Shown: in pieces, positions 27,540 to 36,648 of the stretch
Layout: each line of letters begins with the position of its first letter
How positions within the stretch are numbered: position 1 is the stretch's first letter
From: JALORV01 sp963754065
Lineage (GTDB): Bacteria > Pseudomonadota > Gammaproteobacteria > Burkholderiales > Burkholderiaceae_F
Length of the DNA: 64,000 nucleotides
Direction of reading: 5' to 3'
NCBI GenBank assembly: GCA_963754065.1
Contig: CAVWFH010000028.1
Location: 62,001 to 126,000, forward strand
Notes under the pieces: model-generated
Databases searched by the model: none
What the model was told of the DNA's origin: nothing
What the model saw: the letters and a program-made list of their open reading frames with translations, nothing else
Translations under genes and position numbers: made by a program

Positions 27540-28432
27540 GCGACGTGCCTCGCTCCGACGCGCCGCCGGTGACAGCCGACTCCCAGGGCATGAAGTATCT
27601 GGAGTCGACGCCTCACCGCCTCGCCACGGTGTACCTGCCGCTGGCTGTGTTCCTGTTCGTGCTGCTGTTTCCGTTCTACTGGATGACAATCACCGCGTTC
27701 AAGCCGAACGAGGAACTGCTGTCGCGCGAAGGCAATCCGTTCTGGGTGATCAACCCGACGCTGGCGCACATCAAGAAGCTGCTGTTCGACACCGCCTATC
27801 CGGACTGGCTGTGGAACACGATCCTCGTATCGGTCGTCTCGACGCTGCTGTCACTGTTCTGCAGCGTGCTGGCAGCCTACGCGATCGAGCGTCTGAGGTT
27901 CCGCGGTTCGCGCTATGTCGGCATGAGCATTTTCCTGGCGTACCTGGTGCCGCCTTCCATTCTTTTCATTCCGCTGGCGGCGATCATCTTCAAGTTCCAG
28001 CTGTTCGATACGCGGCTCGCGCTGATCCTGACCTATCCGACTTTCCTGATCCCGTTCTGCACCTGGCTGCTGATGGGCTACTTCCGCTCGATCCCCTTCG
28101 AACTCGAAGAGTGTGCGCTGATAGACGGCGCCAGCCGCCTGCAGATCCTGGTGAAGATCATTCTGCCGCTGGCGGTGCCGGGGCTGATCTCGGCGGGCAT
28201 CTTTGCGTTCACGCTGTCGTGGAACGAATTCATCTATGCACTGACGTTCGTCTCGTCGTCGGAGGTCAAGACCGTTCCCGTCGGCGTCATCACCGAACTG
28301 GTCGAGGGCGACGTGTATCACTGGGGCGCCTTGATGGCGGGCGCGTTGTTCGGGTCCCTTCCGGTCGCGATCCTGTATTCATTCTTCGTCGAACACTATG
28401 TGTCGGGAATGACGGGCGCGGTCAAGGAGTGA
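27536..28432 (+). CDS. sugar ABC transporter permease (MalG/UgpE type)
   Basis: A 298-residue inner-membrane permease with six hydrophobic segments and the coupling motif EECALIDGASRLQILVKIILPLA near residue 195. The ATG overlaps the preceding permease stop (ATGA), so the two subunits are translationally coupled. It is the last gene of the importer. Confidence 0.92.
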   Translation: MSDVPRSDAPPVTADSQGMKYLESTPHRLATVYLPLAVFLFVLLFPFYWMTITAFKPNEELLSREGNPFWVINPTLAHIKKLLFDTAYPDWLWNTILVSVVSTLLSLFCSVLAAYAIERLRFRGSRYVGMSIFLAYLVPPSILFIPLAAIIFKFQLFDTRLALILTYPTFLIPFCTWLLMGYFRSIPFELEECALIDGASRLQILVKIILPLAVPGLISAGIFAFTLSWNEFIYALTFVSSSEVKTVPVGVITELVEGDVYHWGALMAGALFGSLPVAILYSFFVEHYVSGMTGAVKE

Positions 28433-28563
28433 CGTCCCGCTCCCGCGGCCGAGTGGCGACTGCTACGCTCGAAACACACAATGCCTGAGCATCGAGCACA
28501 GCTCGGGCGTCGGGCGCCCTCCAGATGGCGACCTGCCAAACACGGCCGACCAGGATGACCCGC

Positions 28564-29502
28564 ATGACCACTGCCGCCGGATCGAACGTCGTTTCACTGA
28601 TCGGCGCGCCGACCGACATCGGTGCCAGCGTGCGCGGCGCGAGCATGGGTCCCGAAGCGCTGCGCGTCGCGCAGATCAAGCCGGCGTTGGAACGGCATGG
28701 GCTCGAGGTCATCGACCACGGCAACCTCAACGGGCCGCCCAATCCGTGGCTGCCGCCGGTCGACGGCTATCGTCATCTCGATGAAGTGATCGTGTGGAAC
28801 CAGCTGGTGCATGAGGCCGTCGGGGCCGAATTGGCGTCCGGCCACCTGCCGATCCTGCTGGGGGGCGACCATTGCCTGGCGATCGGTTCGATCAGCGCCG
28901 TGGCGCGCCATTGCCGCGAGCGGGGCAAGCGCCTGCGGGTCCTCTGGCTCGATGCCCACGCGGACTTCAACACCAACGCGTTGACGCCGAGCGGCAACGT
29001 GCACGGCATGCCGGTGGCGTGCCTGTGCGGTCAGGGCCCGCCTCCACTGGTGGCAATCGGTGGGGCGGTGCCTGCCATCGATCCGCGCTGGATCAGGCAG
29101 ATCGGTATCCGCAGTGTCGATGCCGGCGAAAAGCACTTCGTGCACGAGGTCGGCCTCGAGGTCTTCGATATGCGCTTCATCGACGAACTCGGCATGCGTC
29201 ATGCGATGGAACTGGCGCTGGCCACGATGGATCCGGGCACGCATCTGCATGTCAGCTTCGACGTCGACTTCCTCGATCCGGAGATCGCGCCGGGTGTCGG
29301 CACCACGGTGCCGGGCGGGCCGACCTACCGCGAGGCGCAACTGTGCATGGAGATGATCGCCGACAGCGGGCGCCTGGGTTCACTCGACATCATGGAACTG
29401 AATCCCGCGCTGGATGTGCGTAACAAGACTGCACTGCTGACCGTCGACCTGATCGAAAGCCTGTTCGGCAAGAGCACGCTGATGCGACAGCCATCGCGCT
29501 GA
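28564..29502 (+). CDS. rocF: arginase
   Basis: A 312-residue ureohydrolase that cleaves L-arginine to ornithine and urea. The binuclear manganese site is complete: H103 in GGDHCLA, D130-H132-D134 in DAHADFN, and D233 and D235 in SFDVDFLDP. The segment SGNVHGMP after the second motif is the arginine-binding loop typical of arginases rather than agmatinases. The frame opens at 28525, but the ATG at 28564 is preferred because AGGA lies 8 bases upstream of it. It stands alone between the ABC importer and a periplasmic protein. Confidence 0.92.
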   Translation: MTTAAGSNVVSLIGAPTDIGASVRGASMGPEALRVAQIKPALERHGLEVIDHGNLNGPPNPWLPPVDGYRHLDEVIVWNQLVHEAVGAELASGHLPILLGGDHCLAIGSISAVARHCRERGKRLRVLWLDAHADFNTNALTPSGNVHGMPVACLCGQGPPPLVAIGGAVPAIDPRWIRQIGIRSVDAGEKHFVHEVGLEVFDMRFIDELGMRHAMELALATMDPGTHLHVSFDVDFLDPEIAPGVGTTVPGGPTYREAQLCMEMIADSGRLGSLDIMELNPALDVRNKTALLTVDLIESLFGKSTLMRQPSR

Positions 29503-29693
29503 GGTAAGAGGCCCCGCCGGGTATGACAGGCCGTGCAGCGTCCAGCGCATCCGGATGGGTGCGCCGGACAGCGGCTCGCGTTGAGATTACGATGCGTGCG
29601 CCGCATCGGACCGTAAGATTTCCGGTTCGGCGCGGGTGAGTGTAGAGGGGCCGGTACGACCGGTATTTGATGAATCCTGATCGGAAAATAGAC

Positions 29694-30299
29694 ATGAACA
29701 AATTGAGCATTGCTGCCGCCGCGATCCTGGCGGCCCTGGCCGCCCCGGTCCTGGCGCAGGCCCCGAGTGGCGGCGTCGTGATGAAGGAGAGCGAGCCCGG
29801 CAAGGTCGCGGTCGCCGAGGCGATTCGCGTATCGGCCAGCGTCGAGGCCGTCGACAAAGCGAGTCGCATGGTCACGCTGAAGGGGCCGGAGGGCAACGTC
29901 TTCGCTGTGCACGCCGGCCCGGAGGTCAAGAACTTCGACCAGATCAAGGTCGGCGACTTCGTCGTCGTCCGCTACGTCGAGGCCTTGTCGCTGGAACTGA
30001 AGAAGGGCGGCGGGGGCATTCGCGAGCGCGTCGAAAGCGAAGGCGCTTCGGCCGCGAAGCCGGGTGAGCGCCCGGGCGCGGCAGCAACACGCCAGGTGAC
30101 CGTCGTGGCGGATGTCATCGCCGTCGATGCCAAGAAGCAGAGCGTGCGGTTGCGTGGACCGAAGCGGACAGTCGATCTCAAGGTTCGGGATCCGGAGCAG
30201 TTCAAGCTGATCAAGGTTGGCGACCAGATCGAAGCACGCTTCACCGAAGCGGTTGCGCTCTCGGTTGAACCGGCGCCGAAGCCTGCGGCGAAGAAGTAA
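29694..30299 (+). CDS. periplasmic protein with two copies of a ~60-residue beta-rich repeat, unknown function
   Basis: A 201-residue protein with a signal peptide (Ala-rich, cleavage expected after VLAQA near residue 23). The mature part contains two similar units, about residues 45-104 and 135-193. Each runs from a V-x-A-VD-K-V-L/R-GP start through an IKVGD motif to an A-LS-E end, and they are joined by a charged Gly/Pro/Ala linker. The VGD turns and alternating hydrophobic pattern suggest small OB-like or SH3-like barrels. The start ATG at 29694 is preferred over 29667 because it directly begins the signal peptide. I do not recognise a named family with confidence. Confidence 0.75.
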   Translation: MNKLSIAAAAILAALAAPVLAQAPSGGVVMKESEPGKVAVAEAIRVSASVEAVDKASRMVTLKGPEGNVFAVHAGPEVKNFDQIKVGDFVVVRYVEALSLELKKGGGGIRERVESEGASAAKPGERPGAAATRQVTVVADVIAVDAKKQSVRLRGPKRTVDLKVRDPEQFKLIKVGDQIEARFTEAVALSVEPAPKPAAKK

Positions 30300-30308
30300 T
30301 CCCCGGAA

Positions 30309-30343
30309 CGCAGCAGCGGCAGGCCGGGCCTGTCGCTGCTGCG
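30309..30343 (+). terminator. 17-bp GC-rich hairpin after the periplasmic protein gene
   Basis: 30309-30325 pairs with 30327-30343 over 17 positions with one G-T wobble and a one-base centre. It begins 10 bases after the stop codon. There is no T-run after it, so it is a likely 3' end or RNA-stabilising structure rather than a textbook intrinsic terminator. Confidence 0.5.
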
Positions 30344-30885
30344 CCGGTACACGCCTCGTTCTGCCGCTCGCAGGCACGGGGTCGAGTAGATCGCGCGGAC
30401 AGGCATGGGGCCGAGTCAGTTGCAGCCTCGACGCCTTACTGCCGTCCCCGACTCGTCAACGGCGCAATCGCTCACTGCGCGGGCGACCTGCGCCTCCTCC
30501 TCGCCCGCCACTTCGTGTTCAGTCACCGACGGCACCCGCCGTCTCCGCGCGGCGGTGGCTGCCTGACGCCCACCGCATCTGCGACGACCGACTCTGGTCA
30601 CCGCGCCTGCGCCGGCGGTAACGCCGGACGACGCCGGCCCGTTAGCGGACCGCGGTTGCGCTCGGCCGAACGAGATATGCCGTTTGGCAAATGGCGGTGT
30701 CGGGAGTTCGTCAACACAATTTGCGCCGCGAAGCGGAGTTGTCGGTGCGTCGGACGCACTGACATCAGGCCGCTCGCGAGCGACGCGGGCCGATACTGCC
30801 GCTTGACCCTTACGGTGTCGGAGCGGGACCGGAAAGCTTCCCCCTGCGTTCCAGCAGACGACGGAGCAGGAAAGGCAGGGGTCCC
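30344..30885. other. 542-bp stretch without a convincing gene
   Basis: No frame here has a family-like translation; the open frame from 30515 only continues as an off-frame shadow of the peroxidase gene. Short dyads are present, for example GTGCGTC-G-GACGCAC near 30745. The region presumably holds the promoter of the cytochrome-type peroxidase gene, but I could not pick a clear -35/-10 pair. Confidence 0.4.
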
Positions 30886-32931
30886 ATGTTCAGAACTTCC
30901 AGGCAGCGGATGGTCGTGGTCGCGCTGGTTTCAGTGTCGGCGCTCGGCTCCAGTCAGACGGCGCACTCCGCGCAGGGCGAGCGCGAAGGAACCTGCGCCA
31001 ATGCGGCGACCCTTTTCCCCGACAACAATCCGGGTCCGGGCTCGCTCAAGCAAATCGCCGTACCCGAGCCGACCGATCTCGGTCTCTATGTGCGCGATCG
31101 CGCCGCGGCCATCGTGCTCGGCAAGGCGCTCTTCTGGGACATGCAGGTCGGCAGCGACGGCATCGTCGCGTGCGCGAGCTGCCACTTTCGCGCCGGCGCT
31201 GATCCTCGCTCGATCAACCAGTTGAATCCTGGAGGTCAGGACAATCCGCGCCAGATCGTCGACCTCGGCATCAACCGCCGGCTGCGGGCAGCGGATTTTC
31301 CACTGCGCCAATTGGCCGATCCGGCGGACCGCCGTTCAGCCGTCCTGCGCGACAGCGACGATGTCGTCTCCTCCGCCGGCGTCAAGCTCAGTCGCTTCGT
31401 CGGCGTCCGACCGGGCGCGGACGAGGACATCGTGCAAGTCGTTGCCGACCCGGTCTTCAATCTGGCCGGCCTCAACACGCGCCGCGCGGAACCTCGCAAT
31501 ACGCCGACCGTGATCAATGCCGCCTACAACCGTCGCCAGTTCTGGGATGCCCGAGCTTCGAACCTGTTCAACGGGGTGAGCCCATTTGGTGCCGGCGACG
31601 CCGATGCGCGGGTGCTCGTCGCCACGGCTCGCGGCAAGATCCGGCCGATCAGGATCCGCATCGACAATGCCGGCCTTGCGTCGCAGGCAGTCGGCCCGCC
31701 GCTCAGCGATCGCGAGATGGGTTCGCTCGACCGCAAGTTTCGCGACATCGGCAAGCGGCTCGCCTCGGCGCGGCCACTTCGCAAGCAGCGCGTGGCCGCG
31801 GACGACAGCGTCCTCGGGCGGCATGCCCGCACGGCGGCCGACGCGCACCGTGACGAATTCAGCGACCGCGGACTCGACACCACATACCGCGCGCTGGTCG
31901 AGGCCGCGTTTCACGCGCGCTGGTGGCAGGCCGACGAGATCGTCGTCGTGCTCCCCGACGGACGAATCGAGTTCGTTGCGACTCCCCGTCGGCCGTTGCG
32001 TGCCAACGAGTACACGATGCTGGAGTACAACTTTTCCCTGTTCTTCGGGCTGGCCATGCAACTCTACGAGATGACCCTGATCTCGGACGATGCGCCGGTC
32101 GACCGGCACTTCGAGGGCAGACCACGCGCCATGACGGCCAAGCAGTTGCGCGGCATGGAAGTGTTCACCGGCGATGCGGCCTGCGCCGCCTGTCATTCAG
32201 GCGCCGAGACGACGGACAACTCGGTTCGCATCCTGATGGGCACGATCGTCGATGGCGTCAAGCAACCCGCCGAGGTGGTCGAGCGCATGTTCAACGGCAA
32301 CTGCGAGGTCGTGGCGTACGACCAGGGCGTCTACAACCTTGGCGTACGGCCCTTTGAAGAGGACATCGGCATCGGCGGCAAGGACCCCTTCGGCAACCCG
32401 CTCGCGTTCATCAGCCTGCTGACGTCGTCACCGACGTCGATTCCGAGCAAGGAACTGCTGACACTGCCGATTCCCAACATCGCGAACCCGCCGATCAGCG
32501 CAGCCGATCGCGCGCTGACGACCGGAGCGTTCAAGGTGCCCACCTTGCGCAACCTGGCGCTGACTGCGCCGTACTTCCACAACGGCGGCCAGGCGACGAT
32601 CCGGCAGGCGGTCGAGTTCTACAACCGCGGCGGCGATTTTCGTGAACACAACGCCGCGTTCGTCGACTTCGAGGTCGGCAAGCTCAATCTGACGGAACAG
32701 CAGATAGACGACCTGGTCGAGTTCCTGACGATGGCGCTGACCGATCCGCGCGTCGTGCGGCAGAGTGCGCCATTCGACCACCCGCAACTCTTCGTTCCCA
32801 ATGGGCACGAAACGCGTGGCGGTGCACCGGTGGTCGACCGGGATGGAACGGCGAGTGACCTGATGCTGGAAATACCGGCGGTCGGTCGCCACGGCGGTCC
32901 GCTACCGGCGGGCTTCCTCGAAGGCGGCTGA
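30886..32931 (+). CDS. di-haem cytochrome-c peroxidase/MauG family protein
   Basis: A 681-residue periplasmic protein with a signal peptide (residues 1-30). It has two haem c attachment sites, CASCH at 96-100 and CAACH at 433-437. The C-terminal part (NPPISAADRALTTGAFKVPTLRNLALTAPYFHNGG) is the conserved segment following the second haem in CcpA/MauG-like proteins, which reduce peroxide or oxidise protein or small substrates. The spacing between haem motifs is about 337 residues, well over what I expect for plain cytochrome-c peroxidases, so a large insertion separates the two haem domains. AGGCAGGGG precedes the start. It stands alone on this strand. Confidence 0.88.
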   Translation: MFRTSRQRMVVVALVSVSALGSSQTAHSAQGEREGTCANAATLFPDNNPGPGSLKQIAVPEPTDLGLYVRDRAAAIVLGKALFWDMQVGSDGIVACASCHFRAGADPRSINQLNPGGQDNPRQIVDLGINRRLRAADFPLRQLADPADRRSAVLRDSDDVVSSAGVKLSRFVGVRPGADEDIVQVVADPVFNLAGLNTRRAEPRNTPTVINAAYNRRQFWDARASNLFNGVSPFGAGDADARVLVATARGKIRPIRIRIDNAGLASQAVGPPLSDREMGSLDRKFRDIGKRLASARPLRKQRVAADDSVLGRHARTAADAHRDEFSDRGLDTTYRALVEAAFHARWWQADEIVVVLPDGRIEFVATPRRPLRANEYTMLEYNFSLFFGLAMQLYEMTLISDDAPVDRHFEGRPRAMTAKQLRGMEVFTGDAACAACHSGAETTDNSVRILMGTIVDGVKQPAEVVERMFNGNCEVVAYDQGVYNLGVRPFEEDIGIGGKDPFGNPLAFISLLTSSPTSIPSKELLTLPIPNIANPPISAADRALTTGAFKVPTLRNLALTAPYFHNGGQATIRQAVEFYNRGGDFREHNAAFVDFEVGKLNLTEQQIDDLVEFLTMALTDPRVVRQSAPFDHPQLFVPNGHETRGGAPVVDRDGTASDLMLEIPAVGRHGGPLPAGFLEGG

Positions 32932-32953
32932 ACCGGAGCAGCGCGCGCGACCA

Positions 32954-33718
32954 CTATGGCATCAGCTGCCCACCGTTGATTTCGAGGATCTGCCCGGTGA
33001 CGTAGCTACTCAGCACATCGGATGCGAGGTACAGGTAGGCGCCGACGCAGTCATCGGCATTGCCCAGCCGGCCCATCGGCACCGCAGCGCGGAAGGATTC
33101 CATTTGCGTTGCGCTGGTATGGCGCGCCTGCAGCGGCGTGACGATGACGCCCGGCGCGACACCGTTGACGCGGATGTTCTCCTGCGCGAGTTCCTTCGCC
33201 AGGCCGCGCGTGAAGGTGCTGACGAACGCCTTGGAACTCGCGTACAGAACCGAACCCGGGCCGCCGCCGTTGCGTGCTGCGATCGACGTCGTATTGATGA
33301 TGTTGCCGTGCCCCTGCGCGCGAAAGTGCGGAATCGCGGCTCGACTGGTCGTGACGACCGAACGCACGTTGAGGTCGACGACGGCATCGAAGAACTCCTC
33401 GGTGCTGTCGGCGATCGGGCACCGGCGCACGAGGTCGCCAACGTTGTTGATCAGCACATCGAGCCGGCCGCAGCGGTCCACCGCAGCTTGCACCAGGCTG
33501 ACCATCTGCTCGGGTCGCGTGGCGTCAGCGCGGAGTGCATAGGCGTGGCCGCCGTCAGACTCGATCGCCGCCACGACCGCGCGCGCGGCGGCTTCGCTCG
33601 CGTGATAGTGGACGATGACCGAGCTGCCTGCGGCGCCGAAGGCCTGTGCCACAGCGGCACCGATGCCGGTGCTGGCTCCCGTGACAAGTACCGCCTTGCC
33701 TTTCAGGTCGGGAATCAT
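32954..33718 (-). CDS. SDR family oxidoreductase (locus B, distal)
   Basis: A 254-residue classical short-chain dehydrogenase with TGASTGIG near residue 14, NNVG in place of NNAG, and the catalytic Tyr and Lys in YASSK. The C-terminus INGG is typical. GAGGAG lies 4 bases before the start and overlaps the stop region of the upstream hydroxyacid dehydrogenase gene, 7 bases away. It is the last gene of the minus-strand operon of locus B and converges with the peroxidase gene. The substrate is unknown; a sugar or sugar-acid alcohol is likely from context. Confidence 0.87.
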   Translation of the reverse strand: MIPDLKGKAVLVTGASTGIGAAVAQAFGAAGSSVIVHYHASEAAARAVVAAIESDGGHAYALRADATRPEQMVSLVQAAVDRCGRLDVLINNVGDLVRRCPIADSTEEFFDAVVDLNVRSVVTTSRAAIPHFRAQGHGNIINTTSIAARNGGGPGSVLYASSKAFVSTFTRGLAKELAQENIRVNGVAPGVIVTPLQARHTSATQMESFRAAVPMGRLGNADDCVGAYLYLASDVLSSYVTGQILEINGGQLMP

Positions 33719-33725
33719 CTTCTCC

Positions 33726-34661
33726 TCACGGTACCGGGGTGATCAATGGCTGCCCCGTGACAAACGCGGCGACGTTGTCGATGACCAGCTGACCCATCGC
33801 CGAGCGAGTTTCACGCGTTGCGCTGGCCTGGTGCGGCTGCAGCACGACGTTTTCGAGCGTGAACAGGGCCTCGGGCACGTTGGGTTCGTCGACGAAGACA
33901 TCGAGCCCGGCACCGCCAAGCTGGCCGCTCGCCAGCAGCTCGACCAACGCCGCTTCGTCGACGACCGAGCCGCGCGCGATGTTGACGAACACGCCCTTGG
34001 AGCCAAGTGCCTCGAGTACGGCGCGGCTGATCAGCCCAAGCGTCGCTGCGCCGCCCGGGCAGGCCGCGATCAGCACGTCGACCTCGCGCGCGAGTGCCGT
34101 GAGGTCAGGCTCGTAGCGCCAGGGCAGCTGCTTCGCGCGCGGGCCGGTCCATGCAATCGACATGCCGAAGGCTGCCGCCCGCATGGCAATGGCCTGGCCG
34201 ATGCGCCCCATGCCGACGATGCCGAGCGCCTTGCCGCTCACTTTCCTCTGCACGGGCATGGCGCCGCGCAACCAGCGGCCGGCACGCACGTAGCGGTCAG
34301 CGGAGGCGATGCCGCGCATCGTGGCCAGCATCAGGCCGATGGCGAGATCGGCGACATCGTCGGTCAATACGTCCGGCGTGTTGGTGACGGCGATACGGCG
34401 TTCGCGCGCGGCCCCAAGATCGATCGCGTCGACGCCAACGCCGAAGCAGGCGATCAGACGCAGCAGCGGCAGGCGTTCCATCAGGGCGCGCGACGCGCCG
34501 GCACCGCCGGTCGTCACGAGAATCTCGGCGCGTGGGGCGATACGCTCGAACAGGGCCTCGCGGTCGGTGGCCTCCCAAAGGTGGTGCACCTCATAGACCG
34601 CTTCGAGGCGCGCCTGACTCGGTCCGTGTATGGGTGATACCAGCAGCAGGTCGCGCTTCAA
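33726..34661 (-). CDS. D-2-hydroxyacid dehydrogenase (GhrB/HPR-like, locus B)
   Basis: A 311-residue NAD(P)-dependent reductase with GIVGMGRIGQA near residue 147, catalytic Arg in NIARGSVVDE, Glu in DVFVDEPNVP, and His in LQPHQAS. It probably reduces a 2-oxoacid such as glyoxylate or hydroxypyruvate, or the pyruvate-like cleavage product of the pathway. The frame reaches a GTG at 34718. I prefer the TTG at 34659-34661, which has GGAGGA 3 bases upstream and whose bases overlap the stop of the upstream Ldh2-family gene (TTGA), giving translational coupling. Confidence 0.85.
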   Translation of the reverse strand: MKRDLLLVSPIHGPSQARLEAVYEVHHLWEATDREALFERIAPRAEILVTTGGAGASRALMERLPLLRLIACFGVGVDAIDLGAARERRIAVTNTPDVLTDDVADLAIGLMLATMRGIASADRYVRAGRWLRGAMPVQRKVSGKALGIVGMGRIGQAIAMRAAAFGMSIAWTGPRAKQLPWRYEPDLTALAREVDVLIAACPGGAATLGLISRAVLEALGSKGVFVNIARGSVVDEAALVELLASGQLGGAGLDVFVDEPNVPEALFTLENVVLQPHQASATRETRSAMGQLVIDNVAAFVTGQPLITPVP

Positions 34662-35728
34662 CGTTCCTCCGGCAGCGGCACGCCCAGGCGTGCCGACCAG
34701 TCTGCAAACTCGGTCCACAACCCCGGTTCAACCGGAATGCCGTCGCGTGCACGCACGGCCTCGCGCCGCGCTTCGGGTTCGCCCGGATACTGCACATCGC
34801 CGGGTTGGCGCCGCAGCGTGGCGATCAGTTCGCGCACGGCGGCGGCCAGCGCCGGGCCGCCCGCGAATCGCATCGGGTCGAGCGCCATCACGAGCGAACC
34901 GAGGTGCCGCTGCGCGTGCAGGTCGGCAAACATCGGTGGGATGCGGTCGGCGAACGGCATGCCGTTGAGCGGGCCACACAGCAGGTCGATCATCAAGGCC
35001 AGCGCATAGCCTTTGTGGCCGTACTCGGTTCCGCCCAGGGGCAAAAGCGCCGCCGCATCGTGGGCATCCTGGGTCGGCGCGCCGTTCTGGTCGATCGCGA
35101 CGGAAGCGGGCAGGGCGTGACCCTCGCGCCGCGCATTCATCACGCGGTTCCAGGCGATCGAACTCGTGGCCATGTCGAGACAGATCGGTGGACCGTCTGC
35201 GTTCGGGAACGCAATCGACAGCGGATTGGTGCCGAGCAGTTTTTGCGCGCCGCCGGCGGGCGCGACGATCGAATCAGCATGCGTGAATGCGAAGCCGATC
35301 AGCCCCGCCGCGGTCGCCTGGCGGGTGTACAGGCCGATCGCACCGCAGTGCGACGACTCGCCGATGCCGACGATACCGACGCCGTTGGACCGGGCGAGTT
35401 CGATGGCATGCGCCATGGCGGCGGTACAAACGACGATGCCGAGGCCGTGTCCGCCGTTCATGGTTGCCGTGCAGGGGCCGGTGGACGTGATCCGAAGTGC
35501 CGGTACCGGCGCGATGGATCCCGCCTTGATGCGGGCCATGTAGTGACCCAGGCGAGCGATGCCGTGCGAATCGATGCCCCAGAGGCTGGTCTGCACCAGC
35601 GCACGTGCGACCGTCGAGGCATCGGCGGTGCCGAGGCCAACGCGCGCCAGGCAGTCCGCCGCCCAGGACGTCAGCGCTGAGGCGGAAACATGCCGCAACG
35701 CCGGCGCGGCGAAAGTGTCGCCGGCCAC
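34658..35728 (-). CDS. Ldh2/malate-L-lactate dehydrogenase family oxidoreductase (locus B)
   Basis: About 356 residues, paralogous to the locus A enzyme at 18742-19794. Family landmarks are GIDSHGIARLGHY, GESSHCGAIGLYT, GTNPLSIAFP and YGHKGYALAL. It oxidises 2-hydroxyacids or reduces 2-oxoacids with NAD(P). Start choice is uncertain: the frame is open to an ATG at 35791 inside the upstream FAH gene, but a GTG at 35726-35728 lies 4 bases after the FAH stop and gives a family-like length. Its stop overlaps the next start. If the pathway releases L-lactate, this enzyme could return it to pyruvate (inference). Confidence 0.83.
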   Translation of the reverse strand: MAGDTFAAPALRHVSASALTSWAADCLARVGLGTADASTVARALVQTSLWGIDSHGIARLGHYMARIKAGSIAPVPALRITSTGPCTATMNGGHGLGIVVCTAAMAHAIELARSNGVGIVGIGESSHCGAIGLYTRQATAAGLIGFAFTHADSIVAPAGGAQKLLGTNPLSIAFPNADGPPICLDMATSSIAWNRVMNARREGHALPASVAIDQNGAPTQDAHDAAALLPLGGTEYGHKGYALALMIDLLCGPLNGMPFADRIPPMFADLHAQRHLGSLVMALDPMRFAGGPALAAAVRELIATLRRQPGDVQYPGEPEARREAVRARDGIPVEPGLWTEFADWSARLGVPLPEER

Positions 35729-35732
35729 GCGT

Positions 35733-36578
35733 TCAGGCGTGCGCGCGTACGCGTTGCCGCTGCTCGCCGAGACCGGCAATGCCGAGCGCAATGACGTCGC
35801 CCGCCTTCAGGTACTGCGGTGGCTTGCGGCCCATGCCGACCCCCGGCGGGGTACCGGTCGTGATGATGTCGCCCGGCAGCAGCGTCATGAACTGGCTCAC
35901 GTAGCTGACAAGGTGCGCGACGCCGAAGACCATCGTGCGCGTGTTGCCGCGCTGCATCGGCTGGCCGTTCACATCAAGCCACATGTCGAGATTCTGCGGA
36001 TCCGGCACTTCGTCGCGCGTCACCAGATACGGGCCGATCGGACCGAAGGTGTCGCAGCCCTTGCCGCGGTCCCACTGGCTGCCGCGCTCGAGCTGGAAGT
36101 TCCGCTCCGAGACATCATTGATCACGCAGTAGCCGGCCACATGGCCGAGTGCCTTGTCCTGGGTCACATACTGGGCCTTGGTTCCGATGACGACGCCCAG
36201 CTCGACCTCCCAGTCGGTCTTGGTCGAGGTGCGCGGGATGACGATGTCGTCGCTCGGGCCGTTGATGCAGGTGGTTGCCTTGGAGAACAGAATCGGTTCG
36301 CTTGGTACCGGCACGCCGGACTCGGCCGCGTGGTCGGCATAGTTCAGCCCGATGGCGATGAACTTGCTGATGCCAAGATAAGGCACACCCAGGCGGGGCG
36401 ATCCCGTCACCAAAGGCAGAGACTCCGGGTTGATCTTGGCCAGCTTTGCCAGCCCCCTGTCCGACAGGTGCTCGCTCGTCACATGCTCGACAACCCCCGA
36501 CAGATCGCGCAAGCGGCCCTGCCTGTCGAGCACCCCCGGCTTCTCGAAGCCGGAAAGTCCATAGCGAAGTAGCTTCAT
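35733..36578 (-). CDS. fumarylacetoacetate hydrolase family protein, probable diketo-deoxy-sugar-acid hydrolase
   Basis: A 281-residue FAH-fold enzyme. The metal site is visible as the family's acidic triad in KTDWEVELGVVIG and CVINDVSERNFQ, and the active-site segment GLNYADHAAE is present. This subgroup (start KLLRYGLSGFEKPGVLD, end GDIITTGTPPGVGMG) includes 2,4-diketo-3-deoxy-L-fuconate/rhamnonate hydrolases, which release pyruvate plus a hydroxyacid. The neighbouring SDR, which resembles 2-keto-3-deoxy-L-fuconate dehydrogenase, supports that role. GTAAGG sits 7 bases before the ATG. A terminator-like hairpin separates it from the SDR. Confidence 0.85.
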   Translation of the reverse strand: MKLLRYGLSGFEKPGVLDRQGRLRDLSGVVEHVTSEHLSDRGLAKLAKINPESLPLVTGSPRLGVPYLGISKFIAIGLNYADHAAESGVPVPSEPILFSKATTCINGPSDDIVIPRTSTKTDWEVELGVVIGTKAQYVTQDKALGHVAGYCVINDVSERNFQLERGSQWDRGKGCDTFGPIGPYLVTRDEVPDPQNLDMWLDVNGQPMQRGNTRTMVFGVAHLVSYVSQFMTLLPGDIITTGTPPGVGMGRKPPQYLKAGDVIALGIAGLGEQRQRVRAHA

Positions 36579-36606
36579 GTCTGGCCCTTACCTTGCAGTT
36601 GTGATG

Positions 36607-36639
36607 AAAAAAATCGTCTGGCTCTGCCAGCGATTTTTT
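36607..36639 (-). terminator. intrinsic-terminator-like hairpin between the SDR and FAH genes
   Basis: On the minus strand GAAAAAATCGCTGGC pairs with GCCAGACGATTTTTT around an AGA loop, with a single bulged base, and the T-run directly follows. It lies downstream of the SDR stop and upstream of the FAH start. It could end most SDR transcripts or attenuate the operon; the matching A-run would make it work in the other direction too. Confidence 0.6.
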
Positions 36640-36648
36640 CTAACTAGT

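Noticed and set aside
30515..31225. 236-codon plus-strand frame before the peroxidase gene
   Set aside because: It overlaps the peroxidase gene in another frame and its upstream part shows no homology or signal.
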